Positions 1-11,585 of a DNA stretch of 64,000 nucleotides are shown piece by piece; within the stretch, counting starts at the first letter, position 1; each line of letters begins with the position of its first letter. The DNA lies in the NCBI GenBank assembly GCA_003963005.1, contig RXJW01000024.1, positions 1 to 64,000 of the forward strand, read 5' to 3'. The position numbers and the translations under genes were made by a program. Source of the DNA: Burkholderiales bacterium. Its GTDB lineage: Bacteria; Pseudomonadota; Gammaproteobacteria; Burkholderiales; Burkholderiaceae_C. The notes below the pieces were generated by a model. It ran no database searches and was not told the origin of the DNA. It saw nothing but the letters and a program-made list of their open reading frames with translations.

Positions 1-20
1 CTGGCTAGGAAAATACCGAT

Positions 21-1370
21 TCACCCCGGCCGGGCCAGACGCAGCTTGCGGTGGGCGGCGCGGGCATGGGGCAACCATCCCAGTGTCGCCCATCGGCGCC
101 ACATCAGGAGGCCCCGGATCCACTCATCCGCCGCGTAGGCGATCCACACCCCCACGAGGCCCCAGCCCAGGTGGACGGCCAGGAACCAGCTCCCGCCGGC
201 CAGCACCACCGTCATCGACGCGGCCCCGGCCAGCACGGGGTAGCGCGCATCGCCGGTCGCCCGCAGCGCGTTGATCACCACGAGGTTGAAGGTGCGGCCC
301 GGCTCCAGCAGCACGGTCCACCACAGCAAGGTGCAGCCGAGCGCGATGATCTGCGGGTCGCTCGTGAACTGGGCCAGCAGCCACGGGCCGGCCAGCGCGA
401 AGCTCCCGGCGACGACGAAGGCCACCACGAACCCCAGCGCAAGGGATTTGCGCACCAGCTTGTGGGCTGCGTGCAACTCCCCGGCGCCGATCATGTGGCC
501 GACCAGGATCTCCACCGCAAACCCGATCGCCAGGCTGAACATCAGGATCACGTGCAGGAACTGCATCGTGTAGGCGTGCGTCGCCAGCGCATGGGCGCCG
601 AGCTGCGCGACGGCGGCCAGGCTCGTCATGAAGGCCGCTCGCCAGGCGATGTTTTCGGCGGCCCCGGGGATGCCGATGTGCAGCACCGTGGCCAGCGGCG
701 CGCGCACGAGACGCCACCAGTCGGCCGCGCGCAGTCGCAGGTCCAGCCGCGAGCGCCACAGCGTGATGTGCATCGCCAGGCCCATCCCGCGCCCGAGGAT
801 GCAGGCCAGGGCGTAGCCCGGCAGGCCGAGATGGGGCATGGCCAGCAAGGCCACGGTCAAGGTCACGACCTGAATGACGACCACCACGACCAGCGCCTCG
901 CGGCTGCGCAGGTGCGAGCGCATGACGCTGGACATGTTGGCGTTCCAGGCGTCCAGCAGCAGCGCCGGGGCCAGCGCCTGCAGCAGCGTGCGCGCCAGCG
1001 GGGCGACCTCGGCGGGCGTGTTCACGATCTGCAGCAGCGGCCCCGCGGCCAGCAAGGCCAGCGCCGCGCCGGCCAGGCCCAGCCAGGTGCTGGCACCCAC
1101 CACCGCGCGGGCGACGGCGTCCGCCTGGTCACGACGGCCGGCCCCCAGCGCCTGCGTCACCGCCACGCTCACGCCGGCGCCAATGACGCGGAACAGCACG
1201 AACAGCGCGGCAAACACCTGGTTGGCGATGCCGAAGGCGGCCCCGCTGTTGTCCGACAGGCGGGCAGCCAAGGCCGTGCCGATGACCCCGATGCCGATGC
1301 CGAGCAGCAGCTCCAGCAGCAGCGGCCAGGTCAGCGGGAAGAGGCGGGGGCGAGCGGACGGGCCCTTCAT
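21..1370 (-). CDS. MATE family multidrug/metabolite exporter
   Basis: Integral membrane cation-coupled exporter of 449 aa, close to the usual MATE length of 440-460. The protein is almost entirely hydrophobic helices arranged as two similar halves. The second half begins near residue 225 with an IPGAAEN segment, the usual position of the second MatE repeat. The chosen ATG at 1370 is preceded by AAGGA seven bases upstream; an in-frame ATG at 1421 would add a polar cysteine-rich leader of 17 residues and lacks such a site. It is divergent from acnA with a 77-bp gap, so the two probably share a promoter region. Substrate cannot be inferred. Family call is firm, function within the family is not. 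Confidence 0.85.
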   Translation of the reverse strand: MKGPSARPRLFPLTWPLLLELLLGIGIGVIGTALAARLSDNSGAAFGIANQVFAALFVLFRVIGAGVSVAVTQALGAGRRDQADAVARAVVGASTWLGLAGAALALLAAGPLLQIVNTPAEVAPLARTLLQALAPALLLDAWNANMSSVMRSHLRSREALVVVVVIQVVTLTVALLAMPHLGLPGYALACILGRGMGLAMHITLWRSRLDLRLRAADWWRLVRAPLATVLHIGIPGAAENIAWRAAFMTSLAAVAQLGAHALATHAYTMQFLHVILMFSLAIGFAVEILVGHMIGAGELHAAHKLVRKSLALGFVVAFVVAGSFALAGPWLLAQFTSDPQIIALGCTLLWWTVLLEPGRTFNLVVINALRATGDARYPVLAGAASMTVVLAGGSWFLAVHLGWGLVGVWIAYAADEWIRGLLMWRRWATLGWLPHARAAHRKLRLARPG

Positions 1371-1447
1371 GGCCGAGTCCTTGGAACGGGATTCACAAAA
1401 TTCACAGCAGGCTCGCCACAATGGGCCGTGATGCTAAAGGAGTAACC

Positions 1448-4174
<2,727 letters not shown>

Positions 4175-4183
4175 AGCCCGGGT

Positions 4184-4220
4184 GGCGCGCGCTGTTTGGC
4201 ACCGCGCGCGCGCCTTGTCC
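4184..4220 (+). terminator. GC-rich hairpin after acnA, possible terminator
   Basis: A 9-bp perfect stem pairs 4184-4192 (GGCGCGCGC) with 4206-4214, around a 13-nt loop, nine bases after the acnA stop. Only a short TTGT follows, so termination efficiency is uncertain. Confidence 0.45.
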
Positions 4221-4244
4221 CTCCGTAGAAACCGGGAGATGTTG

Positions 4245-4299
4245 GCCTCGTCAAACGGCCAGCCGCACAGGTTTCTGGGACAGGTTTGTCCCACGAGGC
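4245..4299 (+). repeat. Nested inverted repeats in the protease leader
   Basis: An inner perfect hairpin has arms TGGGACA (4276-4282) and TGTCCCA (4287-4293) with a GGTT loop. An outer pair, GCCTCGT (4245-4251) with ACGAGGC (4293-4299), encloses it, sharing one base. The structure lies 75-130 bases before the M35 protease start. It could be an operator or a folded mRNA leader; no promoter could be assigned with confidence in the 199-bp gap. Confidence 0.45.
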
Positions 4300-4373
4300 A
4301 ACGCCTGCCCTCCTCACCAGAATTCGCGGCTTCCCCAACCCAGCGCCCCGATCCCGGGCCGAGAGGAGCCTCC

Positions 4374-5462
4374 ATGAAGACCTGGTTCAAGCTGACCGCC
4401 GCCGCCTTTGCCGTTGTCGCCACGAGCGCCAGCCATGCCGCATCGGGTGAATGCCTCGACGTGCGCGTGAGCAGCGCCAACCCCATCGTCAACGGCGACG
4501 TGGACGTGCATGTGGACGTGGCCGTGACCAACGTCTGCCGCGCCCCGGTGCAGGTGCTGCGCTGGCAGTTGCCCAGCGAGCGCATGAGCGGCGCCCTCTT
4601 CCGCATCACGCGCGACGATCAGCCGGTCGCCTACACCGGCCCGGTCATCAAGCGCGCGGCGCCGACGGCACGCGACTACGTGGAGATCGCCCCCGGCGCC
4701 ACGCTGAACTACCAGGTCGAGCTGACCGGCCATTACGACATCAGCAAGAACGGCCGCTACGCGATCGAGTTCCAGAGCGACCGCGGCACGCACGGCTCGG
4801 GCGCGCAGACGCTGCGCAGCGCCTCGGCCACGTACCTGTGGGCCCAGAACCGCAACGAGCGCCTGGATGCCACCCCCGTCAGCAAGGACGGCGTGCTCGG
4901 CGCGGCGGTGACCGAAGCCAGCCCCAGCCTGACCGCGCTGGCCGCCAGCATCTCCTATACCGGCGCCTGCACCGCGTCGCAGAAGAGCGCGCTCGCCTCC
5001 GCCGTGACGGCGGCCACCAACTACGCTGCCAGCTCCGCCAGCTACCTGAGCGGCACGCCGTCGGCCACGCCGCGCTACACGACCTGGTTCGGCGCCTACA
5101 CCCTGGCTCGCTGGAACACGGCGAAGGACCACTACGTGAAGGCCCGCAATGCCTTCCAGACCGCAGCCCTGACGCTGGACTGCAGCTGCAAGGACACCGG
5201 CACCTTCGCCTACGTCTACCCGACACAGCCGTACAAGATCTACGTCTGCGGCGCCTTCTGGAGCGCGCCGATGACCGGCACCGACAGCAAGGGTGGCACG
5301 CTGGTGCACGAGATGATGCACTTCAACGTCATCGCCGGCACGCAGGACTGGGCCTATGGCCAGAGCGCAGCCCAGAGCCTGGCCAAGTCCGACCCGACCA
5401 AGGCGCTGAACAACTCCGACAACCACGAATACTTCGCCGAGAACAACCCGGCCAAGAACTGA
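4374..5462 (+). CDS. Secreted aspzincin (M35 family) zinc metalloprotease
   Basis: Exported endopeptidase of 362 aa. A Sec signal peptide covers residues 1-22 (cleavage after SHA). A beta-rich N-terminal domain (about 25-170) precedes a catalytic domain with HEMMH at 312-316 and GTQDWAYG at 322-329. This is the aspzincin pattern HExxH...GTxDxxYG, with His312, His316 and Asp325 as zinc ligands and Glu313 as catalytic base. M35 enzymes of this type include peptidyl-Lys metalloendopeptidases, but specificity cannot be read here. Start 4374 has GAGAGGAG upstream and gives a proper signal peptide. The N-domain resembles the whole mature part of the next gene, which suggests a shared pro/inhibitor module. 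Confidence 0.9.
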   Translation: MKTWFKLTAAAFAVVATSASHAASGECLDVRVSSANPIVNGDVDVHVDVAVTNVCRAPVQVLRWQLPSERMSGALFRITRDDQPVAYTGPVIKRAAPTARDYVEIAPGATLNYQVELTGHYDISKNGRYAIEFQSDRGTHGSGAQTLRSASATYLWAQNRNERLDATPVSKDGVLGAAVTEASPSLTALAASISYTGACTASQKSALASAVTAATNYAASSASYLSGTPSATPRYTTWFGAYTLARWNTAKDHYVKARNAFQTAALTLDCSCKDTGTFAYVYPTQPYKIYVCGAFWSAPMTGTDSKGGTLVHEMMHFNVIAGTQDWAYGQSAAQSLAKSDPTKALNNSDNHEYFAENNPAKN

Positions 5463-5481
5463 TCTCCAGCGCCCCTGTGGC

Positions 5482-5507
5482 AACGCCGCCTGAGGGCGGC
5501 GTTTCTC
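5482..5507 (+). terminator. Rho-independent terminator-like hairpin after the protease
   Basis: A perfect 9-bp stem AACGCCGCC (5482-5490) / GGCGGCGTT (5495-5503) with TGAG loop is followed by TCT. It lies 20 bases after the protease stop and before the next gene, suggesting separate transcription. Confidence 0.6.
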
Positions 5508-5548
5508 ATGGGATGCCATGCCAGGCGCCTTGCGCTAGGCTCAGCGCC

Positions 5549-6061
5549 ATGAACGCTCTGCACCGCCTCACCACAGCGCTGGCCTTCGCGGCGGGCTGCT
5601 CACTGACCATGCCTGTCGATGCCGCTTCCGTCCACCGCGAAGACCTGGTGTGCCGATTCACCGCCAGCACTCAGGCCGATGGTCGGGTGACGGTGAGCTT
5701 CCATCTGCGCAACACGTCCGCTCAAGACGTGCACCTGCTGAACTGGGGCAGCCCCTTCGAGCGCGCCTGGCGCGCGCCCTTCGTGCGCGTCCAGGCGCCC
5801 AAGGGTGAGCTGCCTTTCGAGGGTGCGATGCGCAAGCGCGGCGACCCATCGGCCGACGACTATGTCCTGCTGCGTGCGGGCGAGGGTGCCGACGTGAGCC
5901 TGACCTTGAACGACGCCTACACCTTGCCACCGGAGGGCGCACTCAGGCTCTCGGCCGCCTGGCGCTGGCACGACGCGATCGCGGCGGGCGCGCCGCCCCG
6001 CCCGCGTGAGCGCCACCAGGGCCTCGACCAGGACTGCGGCAGCGTCGTGCTGCAGCGCTGA
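5549..6061 (+). CDS. Secreted stand-alone homologue of the M35 protease N-terminal domain
   Basis: Exported protein of 170 aa with a signal peptide (about 1-25, ending PVDA). The mature part aligns by eye with residues 25-150 of the protease just upstream. Matching blocks are LNWGSPFER against LRWQLPSER, a following F-R-V/I strand, MRKRGDPSADDYV against IKRAAPTARDYV, and an L-N-D/Y region ending in A-L/I-R/E. There is no HExxH and no catalytic domain. The likely role is protease inhibitor, folding helper or immunity protein for the M35 enzyme, but this is inference. A short inverted repeat (GCGCT...AGCGC) lies just before the start codon. Confidence 0.7.
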   Translation: MNALHRLTTALAFAAGCSLTMPVDAASVHREDLVCRFTASTQADGRVTVSFHLRNTSAQDVHLLNWGSPFERAWRAPFVRVQAPKGELPFEGAMRKRGDPSADDYVLLRAGEGADVSLTLNDAYTLPPEGALRLSAAWRWHDAIAAGAPPRPRERHQGLDQDCGSVVLQR

Positions 6062-6119
6062 CGAACGACACCGGCCCGCGCGGGCGTTACGCTGCGCGCC
6101 CTTTGCTCCCGGCTCCACC

Positions 6120-7232
6120 ATGACCCGCCTTCCCGGCCTCGACCTGCTGCGCAGCATCGCCATCGTCTGGGTGATGTGCTTCCACACCTTCCTGATCGGT
6201 GGCCTCGGTCCCGACTGGGAATGGCTGACCCGATTCGGATGGGCCGGCGTGGACATCTTCTTCGTGCTCAGCGGCTTCCTGATCGGCTCGCAGTGGCTGC
6301 AGGCGCTGCGCCAGGGCAAGCGGCCGTCGCTGGGCCACTTCTACTGGCGCCGGGCCTGGCGGATCCTGCCAGCCTTCGCCGCGGTGCTCGGCGTGTACCT
6401 GGCCTTCCCCGTGCTCCGCGAAGAGCCCCACCTCGAAGCGTGGTGGCAGTTCGCGACCTTCACGCTGAACCTGTTCATCGACTACGGCCAGAACCGCGCG
6501 TTCTCGCATGCCTGGTCGCTCTGCGTGGAGGAGCACTTCTACCTCGTGTTCCCGCTGCTGGCGCTGTGGATGATGCGGCGACCGTCAACCCTGCGCTTTG
6601 GCGGGCTGTGCGCGTTGCTCGTGCTCGGCGGCGTCGCGCTGCGGGGCGCGGTGTGGCTGCACATGACGGCCACCCAGCCGGAGCGGCCCTGGTTCATCGA
6701 GGACCTCTACTACCCGACCTGGTCGCGGCTGGACGGGTTGCTGTTGGGTGTGATGCTGGCCGCGCTGCGAACGACCCGGCCCCAGGCCTGGCAGCGCCTG
6801 CAGCAGCACGCCAACCTGCTGGCCCTGGCCGGGCTCGCGCTCGCCGGCCTCGCGCTGATGCTGTTCCGCCAGCGCACGGGCCTGGCGGCCAACACGGTGG
6901 GCTGGCCGCTGCTGTCACTCGCCTTCGGGCTGCTCGTGCTGGCGGCATCCGCACCGCGATCCTGGCTCTCCCGCCTCGCGCTGCCGGGCACGGGCTGGCT
7001 GGCGGCGGTGTCGTACAGCCTGTACCTGAGCCACAAGCTCGCGATGCATGCCGTGCACACCTGGATCACGCCGGCACTGCCGGTGCAGGGCCTGGCGCTG
7101 TTCCCGGTCTACGCCGCGGTGATCCTGGCCGTGGGGGCTGCGCTGCACTACGCCGTCGAGCGTCCCGGGCTGGCGCTGCGGGACCGGCTGCGCCCACAAC
7201 GCCGCGAGACCCTCTCGGCGGCCACCCGCTGA
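6120..7232 (+). CDS. Acyltransferase 3 family membrane protein (OafA/YrhL-like)
   Basis: Integral membrane O-acyltransferase, 370 aa, about ten hydrophobic helices. It shows the family hallmarks: an N-terminal R-S-I-A...H motif (CFHTF near residue 21), VDIFFVLSGFLIG in the second helix, and SLCVEEHFYLVFP, the conserved SxxxExxFYLxxP motif, in the middle. Such enzymes transfer acetyl or other short acyl groups to exported glycans or lipids. It is isolated from the polysaccharide cluster by 20 kb, so its substrate is unknown. The ATG at 6120 puts the first helix at the N-terminus, as usual for the family. Confidence 0.85.
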   Translation: MTRLPGLDLLRSIAIVWVMCFHTFLIGGLGPDWEWLTRFGWAGVDIFFVLSGFLIGSQWLQALRQGKRPSLGHFYWRRAWRILPAFAAVLGVYLAFPVLREEPHLEAWWQFATFTLNLFIDYGQNRAFSHAWSLCVEEHFYLVFPLLALWMMRRPSTLRFGGLCALLVLGGVALRGAVWLHMTATQPERPWFIEDLYYPTWSRLDGLLLGVMLAALRTTRPQAWQRLQQHANLLALAGLALAGLALMLFRQRTGLAANTVGWPLLSLAFGLLVLAASAPRSWLSRLALPGTGWLAAVSYSLYLSHKLAMHAVHTWITPALPVQGLALFPVYAAVILAVGAALHYAVERPGLALRDRLRPQRRETLSAATR

Positions 7233-7266
7233 CCCGGCCGGCCGCACCGGCACGCGGGCTCCGGGA

Positions 7267-8505
7267 TCACGGCTTGAACGTCAGCCCTGCCAGCTGCGCC
7301 ACCGCCGCCAGCGTCGTCTGCGCTGCATTGAGCCCGAGCAGGAAGTCCTGGTCGGAGTAGCTGGTGAACAGGTCGGTGGGCTGGTGCCAGTGCGGGTTCC
7401 AGCCCGCGCCGATCTGCATGCCGCGCTCGTTCTCCCGCACCGAGATGGCGGGCACGAGATCCATGAAGGGCGTGGAGTCGGTGTTGGTCATGCGGTTGCC
7501 GACGGCGGCGGGATAGTCGGTCGCGTACTTTTCGTTGGCGGCGCGCAGCGTCCACGCCAGCCGGGCCGAGCCCTCGGCCAACTTCGAGTTGGCCTGGAAC
7601 TCGATGTTGACGTCGGCCTCCGCACGCTGCCCCTTGGGCGCGATCATCACCGGCTGGCCCCGGGCGTCCAGCACCGGCTTGCCGTCGGCGTCCAGCTTCG
7701 GCACGGGCATGCCGTGGTCGAACAGCAGCATGTCGTGCTGGATCATGCCCAGCCAGGTCGGCTCGGGATAGCGACCGGAACCCTTGGGCGACTCGATGCC
7801 CTGCAGGGCCTGGCGCTGCGCGACGTAGGCGTAGGCGCCGTTGAGCCCGGTCTCCTCGTTGTTCCACAGGATGAAGCGGATCGACCGCTCGGTGGTCACG
7901 CCGGGCTGGCTGAAGAGCCGCGCCAGTTCCATGACGAGCGCCGTGCCCGAGGCGTCATCGTCAGCCGCCTCGCCGTAACCCAGGCCGTCCATGTGGGCCG
8001 ACACGATGTACATCTCCTCGGGATGGGTCGCGCCGATCTTGGTGCAGTACAGGCTCTCGCGCGTGCCCGCGCCCAGCGGCGGCCCTTCGGCATTGAGTGC
8101 GCGCAGCCGCTCGTCGGGCTGGGCCATCGGGTCGGTGTTGACGCTGGTGGGCGCGCGCCGGCCGAACAGCGTGCCGCCGCCCTGGGCCGCCGGCCCGCCG
8201 GCCCGCAGCGGCTGCAGTTGCACCGGCCCACGCCGGGCGGGCTCGGTGAAGTCGTAGGCCAGCCGCTCGGTGTTGCTGCAGCCGTAGCTCTTGAGCTGCG
8301 CCTCGATCCAGTCCAGCGCTGCCCGGTTGCGGGCCGTGCCCTGGCGCCGGTCGCCGAAGCGCGTCAGACCCAGGATGGTGGCCTTGTAGCGGTCCAAGGC
8401 CAGCTGGCCGACGAGCTGCGCGATGGGATCGGGTGCTGTTTGTGCCTGCAGCGGCGCCGCGAGGGCAGCCAGGCAAAGCCACGTGATGAAGGTCCTGAGC
8501 AACAT
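7267..8505 (-). CDS. Secreted M28 family metallopeptidase (aminopeptidase)
   Basis: Exported co-catalytic zinc peptidase, 412 aa, with signal peptide 1-22 (ending LQA). M28 zinc-site motifs are in order: SAHMDG (His and Asp), DDDASG (bridging Asp), NNEETGLNG (catalytic and ligand Glu), an NTDST region, and a C-terminal PHWHQPTD that can supply the last His. Family members release amino acids from the N-terminus of peptides in the periplasm or outside the cell. It contains a small tandem motif around residues 270-287 (LDADGKPVL, then DARGQPVM) that recurs in KdpA of this window. It converges with the acyltransferase gene, leaving a 34-bp gap. Confidence 0.88.
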   Translation of the reverse strand: MLLRTFITWLCLAALAAPLQAQTAPDPIAQLVGQLALDRYKATILGLTRFGDRRQGTARNRAALDWIEAQLKSYGCSNTERLAYDFTEPARRGPVQLQPLRAGGPAAQGGGTLFGRRAPTSVNTDPMAQPDERLRALNAEGPPLGAGTRESLYCTKIGATHPEEMYIVSAHMDGLGYGEAADDDASGTALVMELARLFSQPGVTTERSIRFILWNNEETGLNGAYAYVAQRQALQGIESPKGSGRYPEPTWLGMIQHDMLLFDHGMPVPKLDADGKPVLDARGQPVMIAPKGQRAEADVNIEFQANSKLAEGSARLAWTLRAANEKYATDYPAAVGNRMTNTDSTPFMDLVPAISVRENERGMQIGAGWNPHWHQPTDLFTSYSDQDFLLGLNAAQTTLAAVAQLAGLTFKP

Positions 8506-8653
8506 GGCAGCCCGCGGAAATGGAGGAAGCCCATCCTAAGCGCCAAGGAAATCACGCCGAAGGACGGCGCGGCGCCTCAGCCTGCTCATGCCCCGCGGGC
8601 AGTTGTGAGCCCGTCCCTATCATTTCTGCCGACATCCGCTGCTGACCGCTCAC

Positions 8654-9028
8654 ATGCCTTTCAAAATCGATTGGGAACACGCCGGCGTGTACCGGCACTA
8701 CTACGGCGACGTGACCGTGGCCGAGCGCCGGGCCTCGCTGGACGTGATCTGCGGCGACCGCCGGTTCGACGACCTGCGCTACGCCCTGACGAACTACCTG
8801 GAGGTGCAGGCCTACGAATCGTCGGCCGAGGCCACGGCGGAGATCGCAGCGATGCACATCGGCCCGATGTTCACGAACCCTCAGATCCTCATCGTCGCGG
8901 TCGCGCAGCGCGAGGACATCCTGTCGGCCATCACCGATTTCCAGCGGCTGGGCCTCGTCCGCACGCCCTACGTGGTGTTCCCGACCGTGCCCGAGGCGCG
9001 GGCGTGGATCCACAGCCAGCTGCACTGA
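8654..9028 (+). CDS. Small cytoplasmic protein of unknown function, STAS/SpoIIAA-like size
   Basis: A 124-aa soluble protein with no signal peptide or membrane helix. It alternates short beta strands (KIDWEHAGVYRHYYGDVT, ILIVAVAQ, TPYVVFPTV) with amphipathic helices and ends in EARAWIHSQL. That pattern resembles the single-domain SpoIIAA-like/STAS-related proteins of proteobacteria, but no diagnostic residue is visible, so this is only a fold-level guess. It is divergent from the M28 peptidase and ends five bases before the convergent ABC permease gene. A TATCAT at 8618-8623 could be a -10 box, without a good -35. Confidence 0.65.
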   Translation: MPFKIDWEHAGVYRHYYGDVTVAERRASLDVICGDRRFDDLRYALTNYLEVQAYESSAEATAEIAAMHIGPMFTNPQILIVAVAQREDILSAITDFQRLGLVRTPYVVFPTVPEARAWIHSQLH

Positions 9029-9033
9029 GACTC

Positions 9034-10599
9034 CTACGAGCCTGCGCGGTAGAGCGCGACGCTGCCCAGCACGGCGGCCAGCCCATAGCCGGCGGCGCTG
9101 GCCAGGCTGGCGTCCCCGGCGATCCCGAAGGCATCCAGTGCTGCCACGCCGGTGCGCTGCAAGCTCACGTAGAGCGCGAACAGGAACAGCGCCAGGAAGG
9201 TGCGCGAACCGCGCGTGAGGCGCCCCAGCAGGGCCGCGCCCACGCCCAGGCAGGCCAGCCCCGCCACGCACGCCAGACTCTGCACCGGCGACACAGCCAC
9301 CAGCCGGCCCAGCGCCGGCAGCACCACCAGCAGCCCGAGCCCCACCGCCACCGCCGCCTGGCGCATCGTCCGCTCGCGCGGCCCGCCTGGCACGGCACTG
9401 GCCAGCACCCCCGTGCCGCTCTGAGCATCCCGCGCGCTCACGTCCGACACCGCCAGGCCCCAGGCGCACACCGTGGCCGCCAGCACGCCGGCCAGCGCCG
9501 CCGTCGGCACGCAGGCACCGGCCACCATGCCGGCAAGCATCACCACACCGAGCGCCGGCTGGCTGAGCAGCAGCAGGGCCACGTCCGCCAGCCAGCGCCC
9601 GGCCACGCCGGGCACGCGGGCTGCGAGGCTCAGCAGGCCGTGCACGAGCGCCGTGAAGGGGCGAAGGACCGGCCGCAGCAGGGCTTGCAGTACCGCCCCG
9701 ACCCGCGAGCGCGACGACGGCGCGCGCAGCTTGACCGTGCCCGGCGCGTAGCGATGGAACAGCAGCGCTGCCGGCACGAGCGGCAGCAGCGCCAGCACCA
9801 TCGCACCGAGCCGCAAGGCGATCAGCTCGCTGCTCCACAGCCCCGTGGGCATGTGCAGCAGCGGCCGGGTGGCGTCGAAGGGGCTGCCGCCCACGGCGAT
9901 GTGCTGCACGGACATCAGCTGGCTCAAGCCCACGATGAGCGGCGAGGCGCCGCCGATGTCGAAGACCTGCCAGCCCGTGAGCCGCATCGCCCCCTGGCCC
10001 AGCATCGCCGGCAGGAAGGCGAACTGGGCCATCCACAGCAACCAGTACAGCAGGTCGCCCCGCTTGCCCATCAAGGGCGCCCAGGCATCGGCCAGCACGG
10101 CCAGACTCGCGCACCACATCAGCCCCGGCGCCAGCCCCAGCACGAGCATCTGCAGGTAGGGCACCGGGTGCAGCGGGCCCTCCCCGCGCACCAGTTGCAG
10201 CACCCAGGCCGTCAGCATGACGACCGCTCCCAGGCAGAACAGGAAACCGAAGGCGCCCAGCCATCGCGCGCCGAGCAGTTGCGCATTGCCGACCGGCGTG
10301 GCCGCCAGCACGGCGGCCGTTCCGCAGCGCAGGTCCTCCTGCGAGCGGCCACGCGCCAGGTAGAACCCGGCCAGCCCGAACAGGATCGACGCGATGAGGT
10401 TGGTGGCGAAGGCCAACGCCGGGCTTTCGTAGGCGATGCGCTGACGGTCGACCACCATCATCGCCATGCCGCTGGCCGGGTCCAGCACCATCAGCCACGT
10501 CGCCGCCACGACCGCCAGCAGGATCACGAGGCTGCTGGCACGCCGGCTGCGCAGCCGCCATTCGTTGAGCACGAGCGCCCGGTACAGCACGGTATTCAT
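9034..10599 (-). CDS. ABC-2 type transporter permease
   Basis: Integral membrane subunit, 521 aa, about twelve hydrophobic helices, partner of the ATPase encoded just before it. The ATG at 10599 overlaps the ATPase stop in an ATGA, so translation is probably coupled; earlier in-frame starts would lie within the ATPase gene. The N-terminal cytosolic stretch NEWRLRSRRAS, then helices and a long loop, fits ABC-2 exporters. The two halves may form a full transmembrane unit in one chain. Substrate is unknown. Confidence 0.8.
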   Translation of the reverse strand: MNTVLYRALVLNEWRLRSRRASSLVILLAVVAATWLMVLDPASGMAMMVVDRQRIAYESPALAFATNLIASILFGLAGFYLARGRSQEDLRCGTAAVLAATPVGNAQLLGARWLGAFGFLFCLGAVVMLTAWVLQLVRGEGPLHPVPYLQMLVLGLAPGLMWCASLAVLADAWAPLMGKRGDLLYWLLWMAQFAFLPAMLGQGAMRLTGWQVFDIGGASPLIVGLSQLMSVQHIAVGGSPFDATRPLLHMPTGLWSSELIALRLGAMVLALLPLVPAALLFHRYAPGTVKLRAPSSRSRVGAVLQALLRPVLRPFTALVHGLLSLAARVPGVAGRWLADVALLLLSQPALGVVMLAGMVAGACVPTAALAGVLAATVCAWGLAVSDVSARDAQSGTGVLASAVPGGPRERTMRQAAVAVGLGLLVVLPALGRLVAVSPVQSLACVAGLACLGVGAALLGRLTRGSRTFLALFLFALYVSLQRTGVAALDAFGIAGDASLASAAGYGLAAVLGSVALYRAGS

Positions 10600-11462
10600 G
10601 CGGCCTCCCGGTGGTCGGCATAGCGCTCGGCCATCAGCGCTTCCTCCAGCGTGGCCTGCGTGGCCATCGCCTCGGCGAACGGCCGCGTCGGGTGGGCCAT
10701 GCGCACCTGCACGCGCGCGCCCTGGGGCTGTGCCTGCAGCATCTGCACATGGCCGCGCAGGGCCTCGTACTCCTGAGGTGCGAGCGACGCCGTCCACACC
10801 CGGCCGGCAGCGCGCGCCAGCACGGCTTCCGGCGTCTCGCAGGCCACGAGCCGGCCGCGGCGCAGGATCACCAGGTGCGTGGCCATGTTCTCGACATCGG
10901 ACACGATGTGGGTCGACACGATCACCAGGCGCTGGCGGCCCAGGTCGCCGAGCAGATGCCGGAAGCGCAGGCGCTCCTCGGGGTCCAGCCCGGCGGTGGG
11001 CTCGTCGACGATCAGCACGTCCGGGTCATTGAGCAGCGCCTGCGCGATGCCGAGGCGCTGCCGCATGCCCCCCGAGAAGCCGATGGCCGGGCGGTGCGCC
11101 TGCTCGTGCAGGTTCACGAGTTCGAGCAGTTCCATCAGCCGCTGGCGCCCGCGCACGCCCTTCAATGCCGCGAAATACTGCAGGAACTCCAGCGCCGTCA
11201 GGTGCGGGTAGACGCCGAAGTCCTGCGGCAGATAGCCCAGCCGGCGGCGCATCAGCGCCGGCCTGGCCACGACGTCCTGCCCTTCGAGCAGGATGCGGCC
11301 GCGCGTGGGCGGCATGAGCGTGGCGAGCATCTGCATCAGCGTGCTCTTGCCGGCACCGTTGTGGCCGATGAGCCCGATCACGCCGGGCGACAGCTGCAGG
11401 GACACGCCGTCCACCGCGGTGTGCGTGCCGAAGGTCTTGGTGACGTCCTGGATCTCCAACAT
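10596..11462 (-). CDS. ABC transporter ATP-binding protein
   Basis: Cytoplasmic ATPase, 288 aa. Walker A GHNGAGKST (33-41), a Q-loop at YLPQDFGVYP, the signature FSGGMRQRLG, Walker B VLIVDEPTAGLD and the switch histidine in VSTHIVSD are all intact. This arrangement matches the exporter-type CcmA/DrrA-like subfamily. A perfect AGGAGG sits four bases before the ATG. It is the first gene of a two-gene operon with the permease. Substrate cannot be deduced. Confidence 0.9.
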   Translation of the reverse strand: MLEIQDVTKTFGTHTAVDGVSLQLSPGVIGLIGHNGAGKSTLMQMLATLMPPTRGRILLEGQDVVARPALMRRRLGYLPQDFGVYPHLTALEFLQYFAALKGVRGRQRLMELLELVNLHEQAHRPAIGFSGGMRQRLGIAQALLNDPDVLIVDEPTAGLDPEERLRFRHLLGDLGRQRLVIVSTHIVSDVENMATHLVILRRGRLVACETPEAVLARAAGRVWTASLAPQEYEALRGHVQMLQAQPQGARVQVRMAHPTRPFAEAMATQATLEEALMAERYADHREAA

Positions 11463-11534
11463 GGGGACCTCCTGTTCCTGGAATGGCCTGCACGTTAAAG
11501 ACCGGCGCCGCGCGCTCCCAGCGCGTTCCGACAG

Positions 11535-11546
11535 GGTGCATGCACC
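11535..11546. promoter_or_regulatory. 12-bp perfect palindrome upstream of the ABC operon
   Basis: GGTGCATGCACC reads identically on both strands and lies 73 bases before the ATPase start, between the ABC operon and the secreted-protein gene. It could be an operator for a dimeric regulator. No other copy was noticed in the window. Confidence 0.3.
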
Positions 11547-11585
11547 GCGGGTCAGGCGGGTGAATCGGCGGCCCGGACGGTGGGC

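Noticed and set aside
7384-10623. 1079-codon open frame antisense to the M28 peptidase and ABC permease
   Set aside because: It spans several well-supported genes and changes from one to the next without a domain pattern; a high-GC shadow.
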